From assembly GCF_037893015.1 (NCBI RefSeq), contig NC_133666.1, positions 265,587,530-265,651,529 on the forward strand: 64,000 bases of DNA. Reading direction: 5' to 3'. The position numbers and the translations under genes are program-made. This DNA comes from Macrotis lagotis. Taxonomy: Eukaryota; Chordata; Mammalia; Peramelemorphia; Peramelidae. A model generated the notes under the pieces. It was not told the origin of the DNA and did not search any database. It worked only from the letters and a program-made list of their open reading frames with translations. The stretch's first letter is position 1; every line of letters starts with the position of its first letter. This document shows positions 1 through 11,700 of this stretch, in pieces.

Positions 1-139
1 TTGTTAGGGAATGAACTAGGAAACCTCTAAGTTACCACCCATTTCTAGGTTTCTCAGATTCTCAGAGTGAAATTAAGATCCAGAGAAATTAAATGACTTT
101 TCCAAGGTAATGAAATTGGGGAATAACAGTCACAGAGGA

Positions 140-320
140 TATGTGATCATTCATCTGAGTCTTAATCATTTTGTCCATAAAATGAGATTAATAGTTTCAG
201 CTACCTCTCAGGATGGTTTTGTTAATCAAATAATATAACATGTAAAATCCTTTGCAGATCCTAAAGAATATAAATTCTAGTACTATTATTGCTATCATCA
301 TTATATAAATTACCTCATAA
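140..320 (+). repeat. CORE-SINE (MIR/THER1-like) 3' part
   Basis: It has the usual order of this family: a degenerate 'cttaatcattttgtccataaaatgag' block, 'acctctcaggatggttttg', 'aatcctttgcagatcctaaa' and a terminal tract rich in 'attattg'. The copy is old and diverged. Bases 1-140 before it hold nothing I recognise. Confidence 0.5.
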
Positions 321-769
321 ATGGCTAAATAAATGATTTTAGAAGAGACGTTGATCCTTTCCCTCATGTAAATCAAATAATTTCCCCACTCCTTCCTTAG
401 GAGATTATATAATTAGTTGCATTTACACATAGATGTATATATATATAACATGTATACATGTGCATTTGTGCATACATACCATACACATCATCTCAACATC
501 TAGTTCATCTGGTCATCAGCCTTGTGGTAAGAAGGCTCTAAGTTCTTAGATAGGTAGGTCCTTAGTCAAGGAACATTGATTCCTTGACTAGATCCAGACT
601 TGAAGATTTTCTTCCAATGCCTTTGAGAATCTGAAATCCCTGAATATCATGGTGAGTCATTAGAGCAGAATTTTAGTAGAAAATACAAAAATCAATCAAT
701 TATTTAAATATATTTGGTTACTATTTTGATAGATACAACAATAAAAACAACAATAACAACAAAATAAGA

Positions 770-960
770 ACTAGGCTCAGGAGACCTAAGTTTGAACTCA
801 GATTCTAACAATGAATCCAAATTTATACTTCTTGAGAAATCCCCAGGTCTCAGTTTCCTCATCTGTACACTAGGGATATAGATACTTATCCCACTTACCT
901 CATAGGACTGTTGTAATGGATGTGTTTTGCAGATCCTAAAATTTTATACAAAGAATTAGT
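770..960 (+). repeat. CORE-SINE (MIR/THER1-like) copy
   Basis: Family landmarks are visible in order: 'aggagacctaagtttgaact', 'ctcagtttcctcatctgt', 'acctcataggactgttgt' and 'ttgcagatcctaaa'. This is the tRNA-related head, the core and the LINE-like tail, all diverged. Confidence 0.6.
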
Positions 961-1022
961 GTGATGATTTGGGACTGATTTAGAATTTTTTTCATTGAAT
1001 TATTACATTAAATTCCAGTTCT

Positions 1023-1175
1023 GGGCGGCTAGGTGGCACAGTGGATAGAGCACCGGCCCTGGAGTCAGGAGTACCTGGGTTCAAATCCAGTCTCAGACAC
1101 TTAATAATTACCTAGCTGTGTGGCCTTGGGCAAGCCACTTAACCCCATTGCCTAGCAAAAACCTAAAAAAAAAAA
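1023..1175 (+). mobile_element. Marsupial tRNA-derived SINE, full length
   Basis: Starts with 'gggcggctaggtggcacagt' and carries the B-box-like 'gggttcaaatcc', 'agacacttaataattaccta', 'ggccttgggcaagccactta' and a poly(A) tail after 'gcaaaaacc'. It is flanked by aattccagttct (1011-1022) and aatcccagttct (1176-1187), a 12-bp target-site duplication with one mismatch. It is a non-autonomous element, presumably moved by L1 machinery. The low divergence from the other copies suggests a fairly young insertion. Confidence 0.9.
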
Positions 1176-1298
1176 AATCCCAGTTCTTCCTAATATCCAA
1201 GAGAGCCATTATAACAACTGATCTCTCAGCTGATGTACCTTTTTGAAGATAGATGACATTTTTTCCCTTTAGATGATATTAACTACAGTCTGTGTTAC

Positions 1299-1300
<2 letters not shown>

Positions 1301-1345
<45 letters not shown>
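1301..1345. repeat. (TG)n microsatellite
   Basis: 45 nt of uninterrupted TG repeats, able to form Z-DNA and likely to vary in length between individuals. Confidence 0.98.
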
Positions 1346-1348
<3 letters not shown>

Positions 1349-3244
1349 GTATTAGGGTTGTGTGATGGGGAATAGAGTAGCACTTGAAAGCAAAAGGAGC
1401 TATGACAGAGAGATGGAAGTCAAAGGTGTTTTGATTTACATGGGAATATCTGGATATTTTTATCTATTCAAATAAAAATTTAATAAATCTCTTTACATGA
1501 ATATTACAAAGGTATTTGGCTTGTGTGAGTCATGTACTGCTAAAAAAATGAATTTTATAATGGGGCTTGTGGAGGTATGAAAGAATCTTGATTTCTTTTT
1601 TCTCTCCTAGTTATGCAAGAGGAAAAGTATCTTTGAAATTCAAGGAAGGACATATTGAAAAACTTATGCATATTAGTGACTAGAAATAACCACTGCAATC
1701 ACACTCATAAAGGTCCTTGTCTAATAAATATTTATTTTAATTTGATGCTATCTACCTAGCTAGAATCATAATGTTAGTCTGAATGGCATAGATTAATAAA
1801 CCAATACTAGTATTTGGGCAGAATTGGGCCAACTGCATCTGTAAAGGTACACATAACATATTTAGAGATTTATCTGAGTTCCTTTGGGCTTTGGGGGACT
1901 GGGTAAATTATACTGATCTAAGGTGCTAGGCCATCCTGTAGATATACACAAATAATCTATGACTGGTTCAGATTTATATTACAATATGCCATTAGAAGTC
2001 AGAACCTTCACCCTTTAAACTTTCATTCCTCAAAAGGTAGTCATTATCCAATTCTATAAATATTCACTAAGTGAACATTTTGTGACAAATAGAAGATAGC
2101 TGTTCTGTAGTCATGAAGACCTGGGTTCAAGTCAATGTCTCTGACATAGTGGGTATCCAGGGGTAAATAACTCAACTTTCAGTGCCCTCATCAACTCTGT
2201 GGAAATTGGAAGGAGGGCTTTTTGACTAAAAATGAGAATGGCACATGGCCAATTTCTTCTACTTCTTTCAATTTCTCCTTTACGTAGCAAATATTTTGCT
2301 AAATGAGTGACTATGGTAACCTGAGACCACACCAGGAAAGGGAAAAAGGAAATGTGGACAAGTTTTACATACTCAAGAGCTTTATTAAAAGATATTCTTC
2401 TAAGATTCCTAGAAAAAGGAGTTGCATATTGTGAGCCTCCCAATCATTGCAATGCTATGGCAATGTCCCATGTTGTAGAGTTGTAAGCTCCAGAGGTACT
2501 GCCTAGATTTCTTTTTTGTAATGTTAAAGTCCTATATGTAATGTGAGTTACCAGTGGCTACATTTTAGGTGGTTTAGGTGCTAATTGGTAGTGAAGAAGC
2601 TCCTTTCATACCTATACTTCAGGAATTTTGAGCACAGTGGTTGTTTGTGGGAGATGAGAATATGAATGTAAAGAGGTTTTATTTTTTAATTTACTCAAAG
2701 TAGATCAAAAAAGGAAACATGCAGGATTTTATCTAAGATACCAGGCATTGTGAGGTTACCTAGGCTCAGATGGATACTTTTTTAAAGTTATAGGCCAAAA
2801 AAAGGGGAAGAATTTCTGAACTGGTTTTTAAGCAACAAAAAAGGCAAGAGAAAATTAACATTTTTCAGATATATGTCAATTTGTCACTACATGGCAAATG
2901 CCAGGTGAATGATTTTCAGTAGTTCACTTAAGTAAGAGATCAAAGGCCTCATCAAGGTGCTAATGATCCCCCCCCCCTTACCTTTGGGTTTCTATATGTG
3001 AAAACTATTTTAGAGTCCACAGGGGAGGGGTGATATAATTCTCATATACAAAAACCCCAATAAGGACTTAAAGGCCTTGCCTATTAATGTAACTATGGAT
3101 AAATGTGTATTTCATAAGAATCAGAATTAATTCATTTATATTTTTTCAGAGTGAGGAAGAACTGCTCTTGCAATTAGAAAATTTTAAAAAGTAAAACCAT
3201 ATCCTTATAGACATAATAAGAAAGAGGTTTCTAAAATATTTTAA
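1346..3244. other. No recognised feature
   Basis: AT-rich sequence of about 1.9 kb. A 103-codon open frame on the minus strand (2132-2443) has no recognisable domain and contains no family motif, so I regard it as chance. There is a C9 run at about 2970. Confidence 0.5.
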
Positions 3245-3257
3245 AAGGATATGGAAT

Positions 3258-3412
3258 TGGGGTGGCTAGGTGGCATAGTGGATAAAGCACCAGCCCTGGA
3301 GTAAGGAGTACCTGGGTTCAAATCTGGTCTCAGACACTTAATAATTACCTGGCTGTGTGCCCTTGGGCAAGCCACTTAACCCCATTTGCCTTGCAAAAAT
3401 CCTAAAAAAAAA
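3258..3412 (+). mobile_element. Marsupial tRNA-derived SINE, full length
   Basis: Same family as the copy at 1023, beginning 'ggggtggctaggtggcatag' and ending in 'ttgcaaaaatcct' plus poly(A). The flanks are aaggatatggaat (3245-3257) and aaggtatggaat (3413-3424), a target-site duplication with one base missing on the right. Confidence 0.88.
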
Positions 3413-3424
3413 AAGGTATGGAAT

Positions 3425-4345
3425 GATTGAAATCAGACATTATGGAAAGCATTATAGTAGTTAATAATTTATTGATCCTCCACTGACTGTAAGTTAAAGA
3501 GAGGTCATGAACCTGCACTGGTTCAGAGAGTTTCCATATCAGGAGTATCTTAATAAACAGAATCATAGATTAGGACCCCAACACTCTACCTTCCATCCCA
3601 AATACTCATATCCCCAAAAGAAAAACTAAAGCAAACCAATAAACAATGTGCTGAACACCTGCTACTCCTCTCTATCCCCCAAAAAGATACAGGAAAAAAT
3701 ACATAAATTAGTCCAACAGAAAAAAAAATGTCAAGTTCTTTGTAGGTCTTGGGGATCTAAAATGAAAACAAAAAACAAAAAACAAAAATAGTCTAACTTT
3801 AATCACTTTACTATCACTTTATTAAGTTAATCCTTTCACTCATTGTATTTGTATCACCAGCACCTAATATAGCACATCTCACCTAGTTGGTGCTTAAGAA
3901 ACATCTTTCTGATTGATGGAGGTTACATACATACAAACATACATAAGTATACATATGATACCTGCAAATGTCCTCAATATTCATGTGTGTGAATGAGTAG
4001 CAGATGCTTTCTTATGATGTCAACAGAAACTAGTCAATGAAATGCAATGACTCTCTATTAGTATTCTTATATTTGTGTTGTATATTATTATACATGTTCC
4101 CTATCCTGAGAGCTCTGATATGAAGATCTTTTACCCCTTCCTGCTCATCACTATGATAGAACTAGCTAACTGAATCGAATACTTTAAATATTCAAAATAT
4201 TTAAGTATTTAAAGTCTGTGACTATTTTGAAACTAAGAGGATTGAAGGGATTTGAGAGCCAAGTGAAAAATAGCTTAAGGCAGATCCAGTTCAGAAGGAG
4301 TAGGAAATGAACAGAGGGAGAAAGTTTAGGGAAGGTCTAAATTCT
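3425..4345. other. No recognised feature
   Basis: AT-rich non-coding sequence with short A-rich runs near 3720-3790. No open frame or repeat family was recognised. Confidence 0.4.
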
Positions 4346-4349
4346 TGAA

Positions 4350-4790
4350 ATAGTGAAAAGGGTGCAGATTCTGAAAACAGGACAGACATAGGTTCAAAAC
4401 TTGTTTCTAATACTTATTAACTGTGTGAATCTGGACAAGACATTTGGAAAGTCCATTGTATTTGGAGTCAGATGACCTAGATTCAAATTCCAAGACTATC
4501 AATTATCATTATGATTATTATTATAAGTTTGAAATAGGTAACAAATTTCATATCCTTCTTTTGTGAAATTAGGGTTTTGTATTAATTTATTTTTAAGGTA
4601 TCCTTCAGCTCAAGAAATCTGTGATCCTAAGACCTCTTTGTCCCAGTTTCCTGACTGTTAAATGGAGAAATAAATAGCTATATTTGGGTCTCAGGGTTGT
4701 CATGGAAATCAAATGAGATATATGCAAAGTTCTCTAGTCATCTTAAAGATGTAGAAAATATACAGCTATTATTATTAGGGGGAAAAGAAA
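4350..4790 (+). repeat. CORE-SINE cluster (two overlapping old copies)
   Basis: One head, 'gacagacataggttcaaaac ... ctgtgtgaatctggacaaga', runs into a second, 'ggagtcagatgacctagatt', followed by 'ctcaggttgtcatgg'-like and 'ttattattagg' tail landmarks. This suggests one MIR/THER1-like copy interrupted or followed by another. Boundaries are approximate. Confidence 0.5.
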
Positions 4791-4799
4791 GAATATAGG

Positions 4800-5700
4800 T
4801 TTATAATGAGCACACATAAAGAATTGAGAAAGCCCAGACATTAGCAGCTACAAATCACAGTTCCCTGACCTGGCATTCCTCTAGAGTAAAGGAGCTACTC
4901 TTCATGACTCATTCGTTCTTCCTTTGAAGGGCTTTGCAAGGACTTAGAAAAACTGAGATTTTTTTTTTTTACTTGACATAAATCTTGTCAATAATTAAGT
5001 GAATGTGTCCTTTAATCTCATTATTAGTTGTTCATTATGCTTTACTATTCTGAGAGTACAACAGCCAGAAATGGTCTGGTCTGAAGGAGATTGTTACTAA
5101 CTGGATATGGAAGAAAATAGACAAGAATGTCAATTGGACAGGAAGGAATAGAGAATCCATTTTCCCTCTTGGCCTTCCTTTCTCAACCACCAGAACAAAT
5201 GGGAAGGAAAAGACTCCCCAACCCATCCTGAAGAAATACATCTGCCAAAAGTATGCACAAGCCAAGGTCTTCATGATTAGATCAATTCTGCTTCCTGTCA
5301 TCTCATTAAAACTCAAGAGCAGTGAGTTTTATGTATACTAACGAGATCCACATTCTCCATTGCAGAAGAGCACAACTCAGCTTTGGCAGCCTTCAATTTC
5401 TAGAGGATGAGGTTTTTAATCATATAAAAGACAAATTTTAGTAATCATTTCAGATTGAGCATCACAACATCCAGAAAAAACATACACATAAAATTCATAT
5501 ATCAGAAATTGATTATTTTATTACAGAATATACAGAGATCTTCAAAATTTTTAGAATCCAATCCCCTTCTTGAATAAATTAGAAAACTGAGCAGTAAAGA
5601 GATTAAGAGGTCTTTCTGAGGTCATATACATAGTGGAGAACAAATAGTAAAATCTAAGTTTACTGGCTCCTAACCTGAGGTCCTATCTGTCATATCAGTG
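4800..5700. other. No recognised feature
   Basis: Non-coding. A 93-codon minus-strand frame (5035-5316) shows no recognisable domain. Near 5585-5700 the words 'gaggtcatatacatagtgg' resemble a minus-strand CORE-SINE fragment, too decayed to call. Confidence 0.35.
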
Positions 5701-5714
5701 GAACTTAAGGAAAA

Positions 5715-5845
5715 GAGGGGCTGGTTTAAAATCAGGGACCTGGGTTCAAATTGCAACTCTAAAATTTACTCCCTCTTTGGTTTCTATCAAGTTCATCCTT
5801 AGCTTCATTAACTGTAAAAATGAAGAAATTGAACTACATGATATT
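5715..5845 (+). repeat. CORE-SINE fragment
   Basis: 'gggacctgggttcaaattgc', then a degenerate 'ctgtaaaaatgaagaaattg' block as in MIR/THER1-like SINEs. Diverged. Confidence 0.45.
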
Positions 5846-5847
5846 TT

Positions 5848-5968
5848 TTAAGATAATCAGGGCTAAGTGACTTGCCTAGGGTCCCAGAGATAGTTTCTAA
5901 AACTGGATTTGAACTCAGGTCTTCCTGACTTCAGGGTTGATGTTCTATCCACTGCACCACCTACTTAT
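5848..5968 (-). repeat. SINE fragment, minus strand
   Basis: Reading minus, the order is the tRNA-like head (complement of 'tctatccactgcaccaccta'), 'gagttcaaatcc'-like and 'ctaggcaagtcacttagcc'. The head is complete and the 3' tail missing. Confidence 0.7.
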
Positions 5969-6304
5969 GTCTACATGACCCTTAAGTCCCCTTGTAACTT
6001 TATGATTTCTGAAAAATGCTACTAAGTCACTCATTGATGCTTTCTCTGTTTTTCTGTTTCTATTTTTGTCATTAAAATTTATTCCAACATATTCCAAAAT
6101 ATAGATGATTCCAGTGAAACGAATGCAAGAAGTCATGATGGAGAGTATTTCTATCAACATATTCTTGATGAGTCAAGAATATCAACCTAAAATCAAAATG
6201 CTTTTATGAAAAAAAAATGAGCTAAGAGGCTATAGGTAGATAGGCCTTAATTTATAAAGTATTTTAGCAAAGGTGTAGGTTTATTTAACAGCAACTGTTT
6301 TGAT

Positions 6305-6432
6305 GAAAAGAAGGTTTGTTTTAGGGTCAGAGGATCTGGATTTGAACTCCAGCTCTACCATTTCCTATCTGTGTGACCTTGGACAATTCTTAACCTCCCT
6401 GTGCTTTAATTTCCTCATCTGAAAATGAGAGA

Positions 6433-6434
<2 letters not shown>
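6305..6434 (+). repeat. CORE-SINE (MIR-like) copy
   Basis: 'gtcagaggatctggatttga', 'tgtgtgaccttggacaattc' and 'ttcctcatctgaaaatgag' are in family order. The (TG)n that follows starts where the core ends. Confidence 0.65.

Positions 6435-6469
<35 letters not shown>
6435..6469. repeat. (TG)n microsatellite
   Basis: 35 nt of pure TG/GT repeat directly downstream of a CORE-SINE. Confidence 0.97.
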
Positions 6470-6475
<6 letters not shown>

Positions 6476-6640
6476 CCCTTTTTGACTGTCTGGTGAAAGC
6501 AACCCACTCATCAGAATAACATTTCTAAGTGTATAAAATGAAATATGGAGAAATACAAAGGAAATTAATTATAATGAAATATATATATATATATATATAT
6601 TTTAAAAATTCATGGACCCTAGGTTAAGAACCCCTGACTT
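6470..6640 (-). repeat. Ancient DNA-transposon-like repeat end
   Basis: On the minus strand it opens with 'caggggttcttaacctaggg' followed by 'tccatgaa', and further in has 'aatttcctttgtatttctcc' and 'ttcaccagacagtcaaaaag'. I recall this arrangement from an old mammalian non-autonomous hAT-like repeat, but I am not sure of the family name. An (AT)n tract at 6579-6600 has grown inside it. Confidence 0.45.
6579..6600. repeat. (AT)n microsatellite
   Basis: About 22 nt of alternating AT inside the old repeat. Confidence 0.9.
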
Positions 6641-6789
6641 GATAGTATCTAAAGAAGTCTCTCTTCCTTCTTTAACTCTTATGATTCTAAGTAAATAATA
6701 ATAATGATGATGATAATGAAAATAATAATAATAAAAAATAGGTTGGGGAATTGGGAGAGACACCCAACAGCAGGTCAGAAATAATACAA

Positions 6790-7040
6790 CTTTAGTAGTT
6801 ACAACAATTATTATATATTATTTTAAAATTTCCAAAGCACTATACAAATAGAAAACTGAAAACTGTATTTTTCACAACATCCTAGGAGATAGGTGAACAA
6901 ACTAAGGTAAACAGAGGTTAAGTGATTTGCTAAGGAACCCATGATGGTGACGATGATGATGATGATGATGTCTGAGGATAGATTTGTTCTCAAGTCTTCC
7001 TGACTCTAGGTTCAATCATTACACCATCTCACTGCTGAAA
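6790..7040 (-). repeat. CORE-SINE, minus strand, with (GAT)n
   Basis: Reading plus: 'ccaaagcactatacaaat', 'cctaggagataggtgaacaa', 'gaggttaagtgatttgctaa', then a (GAT)n run at 6952-6970, then 'caagtcttcctgactctagg'. This is the reversed order of a MIR/THER1-like element. The GAT expansion interrupts the core. Confidence 0.6.
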
Positions 7041-7483
7041 TTTAAAAGTTTAAGTATATTGTTAACCAAAGTGCTCTGTCCTGTAACTTAGTGTCTTTGT
7101 GCAAGTCAGGTCCCAAACCTTGAATTTTTTCTGTTCAAACTTCTATATTGTAAATGAGGCCAAAGCAATTATATTAACCACTATTCTTTCCCTATCCATA
7201 TATAAACTCCATACCTTAAGGAACAAAAAGTCTTGACTATTAAAATTTCCCAGAAATTCAAACCCTTTGCATATACACAAGTGACTTATTGCACATCTGA
7301 GAGTTTTTAACCAACATAATTTGGAATTTATGTGGCTTATACAAATCCATGGAGTTTCTATAAGAAATGCTTGGAAAAGTAAGAGGTTTTGCTTCTAGAC
7401 ACAAGGTGATTGGGAGGAGTCCAGCACTGGAATTGTTTCTATAACTGCCCCCATAGGAAAATAACTCAGAAGTTCCAACCAAT

Positions 7484-7780
7484 CCCAGTTTTCCATATTA
7501 GCTCTTAGTTCTGACCACTCTCAATTTCCTGAGTCCAAGTGTGGTGGCGGAGTTGCTTTTTCCCTGCGGTGTTTGGATGGTGGGTGTGCTGCCACAGATT
7601 TTGTGCAATTGTGCTGAAATGTGTCACCACCAGCACCTGTTTCCTTCCCTGGCATGAACAGCAGATGTACTGTAGGTTTGACTTTAATTAAATGTACTTT
7701 GTTTTTCTTGCTAATCTCCTCTCTGGTAAACTCATGTTCATCATAAGTGAGAAAAAGCCGAGAAATACTGAATTATGGGG
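7484..7780. other. Repeat-free GC-richer stretch, possible conserved non-coding element
   Basis: No recognised repeat. Unlike its surroundings it has CpG sites ('ggtggcggag', 'ccctgcggtg') and a mixed composition over about 200 bp, then an AT-rich block 'gactttaattaaatgtactt'. No open frame of note. It may be unique DNA under constraint, but only comparison with other genomes can tell. Confidence 0.3.
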
Positions 7781-8177
7781 AGATGAAAGAGAAATCAAAG
7801 GTCTAGATTAGCCTTTTGACATAAAAATCATCTATTTCAAGTTAGTAGGGAACATTTCAGGAATAAAATTCAAAAAACAAATATTTACTGAAGGTCCAAG
7901 GCTTGGCACTTGATGTGATTCTTGCCTTGAGAGAATCTCTACTCTTCTGTATACTCCCGTGGAAAACCTTAACTGTTTGTTCATGATTAAAATTACTTGG
8001 AGAGCACAAACAAATAGAATTTTTCTTCTGGCTTTAATGAAAGATTGTGGAAAATAACTTGAATTATTGGAGGCTTACTTTCTATCAGATATTAGAAGTA
8101 AAGACTTTAATTTCCTTCATAAAAGGAATAAGGTGGCCCCCAAGACTGAGGTCTTTTTTTTTAACACCATAAAAGGT

Positions 8178-8310
8178 AGGGCAGCTAGATGACTCAGTGC
8201 ATAGAACATGGGTCCTGGAGTCAGGAGGTGCCTTCATACCCTTAATAATTGCCTAGTTGTGTGACCTTGGACAACCCATTGCCTTAAATAAAAATTTAAA
8301 AAAATTTAAA
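8178..8310 (+). repeat. Old tRNA-derived SINE
   Basis: 'gggcagctagatgactcagt', 'tcctggagtcaggagg', 'cttaataattgcctag', 'tgtgaccttggacaa' and an A-rich tail. Internal deletions and substitutions make it older than the copies at 1023 and 3258. Confidence 0.75.
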
Positions 8311-8321
8311 AAGAAGGGAAA

Positions 8322-9200
8322 TGATCAATATTGGAGGGGATGTAGAAAAATTGGGACACTAATGCATTGTTGATAGAGTTCTGAATGATCTAATCTTTCT
8401 GTAGTGCAATTTGGAATTATGCACAAAGGGCAATAAAAAATGTACATACACTTTGATCCAGGAATACCACTCTTGGGTCTGAGGAGCTCATGAAAAAGGA
8501 TAAAAATTCCATATGTACAAAAATTATTCATAGCAGCTCTTTTTGTAATGGCAAAGAAATGAAAATTGAGGAGATGCCTATCAATTGGGGAATGACTGAA
8601 CAAATTGTGGTATATGAAAGTGATATCTATAAAAAATTATGAGGGAAAGGATTTCAGAAAAGTCTGAAAAAATTTGCATGAATTGATGCTGAGTGAAATG
8701 ATCAGAACCAGAAGAACATTATATACACTAAAAAATAACATGGGGTGATGGTCAACCATGATGGACTTATTCATTTAAGCAGTATAATAATCAAAGACAA
8801 TTTTAAAAGACTTGTGATGGAAAATACCATACATATTCAGAGAAAGAATTGTGGAGTTTAAATGAAGACCAAAGCTTATTATCTTCAGTTTTTAAAAGTT
8901 GTCTTCTGTTTTTTTCTCTTTTCTGTTTTTTCTCTTTAAATTGTTTTCTTCCTTCTGTTTGAATCTGATTCTTCTTTCATGACATGATCAGGATCTATGT
9001 TTGGTATGGTTATAAGTGTAAAACATATATCAGATTGTTTTTGGACAGGAGGAAGGGGAAATGAAGGGAGGAAGGGAGAAAAATGTGAAACTCAAAACCT
9101 TGCAAAAAAAAAAGATTGGTAAAAAGTACCATTGCGTATGGTTGGGAAAAAAATAAATTAAATATTGAAAACAAATCAAACAAACAAACAAAAAACAATG
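8322..9200 (+). mobile_element. L1 3' end, 5'-truncated
   Basis: It matches the end of L1 ORF2 and the 3' UTR. Landmarks are 'gatcaatattggaggggatg', 'actaatgcattgttgata', 'tttgatccaggaataccact', 'attcatagcagctct', 'tcaattggggaatgactgaa', then the G-rich 'ggaggaaggggaaatgaagg' and an A-rich tail near 9150-9195. The same words occur in every L1 3' end in this window. Many frameshifts; no function expected. Confidence 0.85.
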
Positions 9201-9477
9201 TATAAGAATATGCTTATAGGAAAAACTAAAATGTAATTTGCTGGTCTATAAATGAACACATTTAAAATAATATAACATAATCACAGATCCTGGTCAGTTA
9301 TGCAAACACACTCTGAAGAGAACATTTTGAATTACTCTTCCCCTTCTCCAGGTAGTGTAGTTTGGAGGAAACATCACTGTCCATAAGTTGTGCCAGGACA
9401 ATTGTAATTTTTCTGTGTACACCTGTGATTATAATCTTAAAATTGGAACACAAAGCTTCAAGACTATCTTGGGGTAG

Positions 9478-9720
9478 ATAGGTAGTACAATGTAGTTAAG
9501 AAGTTCTAAATTCAAATCTGGTCTCAGATATTTACTACATGTGTAACCCTGGGAAAGTCATTTAAACTACTATCTGTCTCAGTTTCCTCATTTGTAAAAT
9601 AAGAATAATAATAGTATATATCTCCTAGGGTTGTAGTGAGGATCAAATTAGGTAATATTTATAAAGAGATTTGCAAACCTTCATCACTATAGAAATGTGA
9701 GTTATTATTGTTGTTATTAT
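9478..9720 (+). repeat. CORE-SINE (THER1-like), near complete
   Basis: 'taggtagtacaatgtagtta', 'tcaaatctggtctcag', 'gtgtaaccctgggaaagtca', 'ctcagtttcctcatttgt', 'ctagggttgtagtgaggatc', 'agatttgcaaacctt' and a tail 'gttattattgttgttattat'. All parts are in consensus order. Confidence 0.75.
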
Positions 9721-10305
9721 TTGTTCCAAACCCTACCTAAAACGTGACTTCCATCTATAACATCCCCAACAAGTTTTTCTCTGGTGACCAAGGAAAATAA
9801 GTCAGATATTTGAGGGCTCTTCAAATATTTGAAGACAATAATTCTGCTTGCCCCTAAGCTATTTTTAGGTAAAACCTCCTTGGGTCCTTTGACTAATCAT
9901 TGTACAACCTAGTTTTTTTATGCCCTACTCATGCAGGTCACTAACTTATAACTGGTGAAAAAAAGCAATTCATTTTTCAGTGTCCTTCCTAAAATGCAAC
10001 CCTCATCAAATCTGAACAGAATAGAGCACAGTGGGGTTATTAACTCCCTGTTCTGAATACTATTCTTCTATCATTGTAGGTAAAGCTTAAATTTTATATT
10101 TTTTTTTTTTGGCATACCATGCCACTGAAACATGATCACTAAAACTCTCAGGTATTCTTACATGAAATTCTATTTAATTATTTCCTTCACTAACTAGTTT
10201 AATTTATTAACTAATACATCATTATTTAAAAACATTAGAAAAATATGATAATATTATATAAGTTTTTTATTAATGTCATTGGTAAAAAATGTTGAAAAGA
10301 ATAGG
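9721..10305. other. No recognised feature
   Basis: AT-rich non-coding DNA. The words 'cctaaaatgcaaccctcatc' and 'gaatagagcacagtggggtt' near 9990-10040 hint at an old repeat, but I cannot name it. Confidence 0.35.
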
Positions 10306-10309
10306 GTCA

Positions 10310-10908
10310 AGACAGAAAATGAAAATGATAAATGTTGGAGTTTTATCCAGCAATAGCACTACTAGGTTTGTATCGCAAAGAGATTATGAAAAAAGAGAAA
10401 AGTACAAAAAGTACAAGCACAAAAAAATCTATAGCAGCTTTTTTATGGTGTCAAAGATTTAGAAACTGATAGAATGCTCATCAATTGGGGAATGAATAAA
10501 CATACTGTGATATAGGAATGTAATAGAATCCTATTGCTCAATAAGAAATGAGGAGTAAGTGAATTCAGAAAAACCTGGAAAGATTTACATGAACTTATAG
10601 GGAGTGAAATAAGAAGAACAAAAACAGTAGCATTGTGTGATGATCAATCATGATCATCTTAGATCTTCTCAGCAATATAGTGATCCAAGACAATTTCAAA
10701 AGATTTGTGATGGAAAATGCCATCCATATCTAGAAAAGGAACTATGAAATCTGAATGCAGATGAAAGTATAGTATTTTTATGTAAAATTTCTTTTCTTTC
10801 TCATGGTTTTTCCATTTTGTGTTGATTCTTTTTTTTCACAACATAACTTATAAAGAAATATGTTCAAAATTATTGTGCATATATAACCTATATAAGCTTT
10901 CTTGTTCT
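10310..10908 (+). mobile_element. L1 3' end (outer copy, left part)
   Basis: L1 ORF2 end and 3' UTR of a second type, with 'tccagcaatagcactactag', 'ctcatcaattggggaatgaa', 'catccatatctagaaaagga' and 'cacaacataacttataaa', ending at 'cttgttct'. The same element resumes at 11591. It was split by the L1 at 10909-11590. Confidence 0.8.
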
Positions 10909-11590
10909 AGATCATGCAAAAGGGTAAAAACATCACATGTACAAAAATATTCATAGCAGCCCTGTTTGTGGTAGTAAGGAATTGGAAATTAGATGAATGT
11001 CCATCAATGGGGGAATGACTGAACAAATTGTGGTAATATAGTTACGGAACCCTATTCTATTAGAAACCAGGTAGGATGAGAATTCAGAGAAGACTGGAAG
11101 GATTTGCATGAACTGATGCTAAGCAAGATGAGCAGAACCAGAAGAACATTGTACACCCTAACAGCAATGTGAGGGTGATGATCAACCTTAATGGACTTGC
11201 TCATTCCATCAGTGCAACAATCAGACACAATTTGGGGGTACCTGTGATGGAGAATACCATCTGTATACAGAGAAAGAATTATGGAGTTTAAACAAATACC
11301 AAAGTCTATTACCTTCAATTTTTTCAATTTTTTTTAAAAAGTGTCTTATGTACTATGTACTTTTGCTATCTCTAATATTTTATTTTCTTCTCAAGTATAT
11401 GCTTTATCTCTCAACACATTCAATTTTGATTAATGTATAGCATGGAAATAATGTAAGGATGCCTTCTGTGGGGAGATGGGGGAAGGGAGGGTGGGGGAAA
11501 ATTTTAAAATTCAAAACCTTACAAAAAAACTTACAAAAAGCTACTATTGTATCAAATTGGATAACAAATAAAATATTAATAAAAAGATTG
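10909..11590 (+). mobile_element. L1 3' end inserted into another L1
   Basis: 5'-truncated L1: 'catgtacaaaaatattcata', 'tccatcaatgggggaatgac', 'tgctaagcaagatgagcaga', 'tgaccatc'-type 3' UTR, G-rich 'gggaagggagggtgggg', and an A-rich end. It is flanked by cttgttct on both sides (10901-10908 and 11591-11598), an 8-bp match that I take as the remaining target-site duplication. Its last bases, 'ataaaatattaataaaaaga', are the tail. Confidence 0.75.
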
Positions 11591-11700
11591 CTTGTTCTCT
11601 TTGGAAAGGGGAGGAGAAAATTAAAGAACTCAAAATTTTACAAAAATTAATGTTGAAAATATTTTTACATGTTAATTGGAAAAATAAAATACTATTTAGA
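11591..11700 (+). mobile_element. L1 3' end (outer copy, right part)
   Basis: 'ggaaaggggaggagaaaatt' followed by 'gaactcaaaattttacaaaa' and 'catgttaattggaaaaataa' is the terminal 3' UTR expected to follow 10310-10908. Confidence 0.75.
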
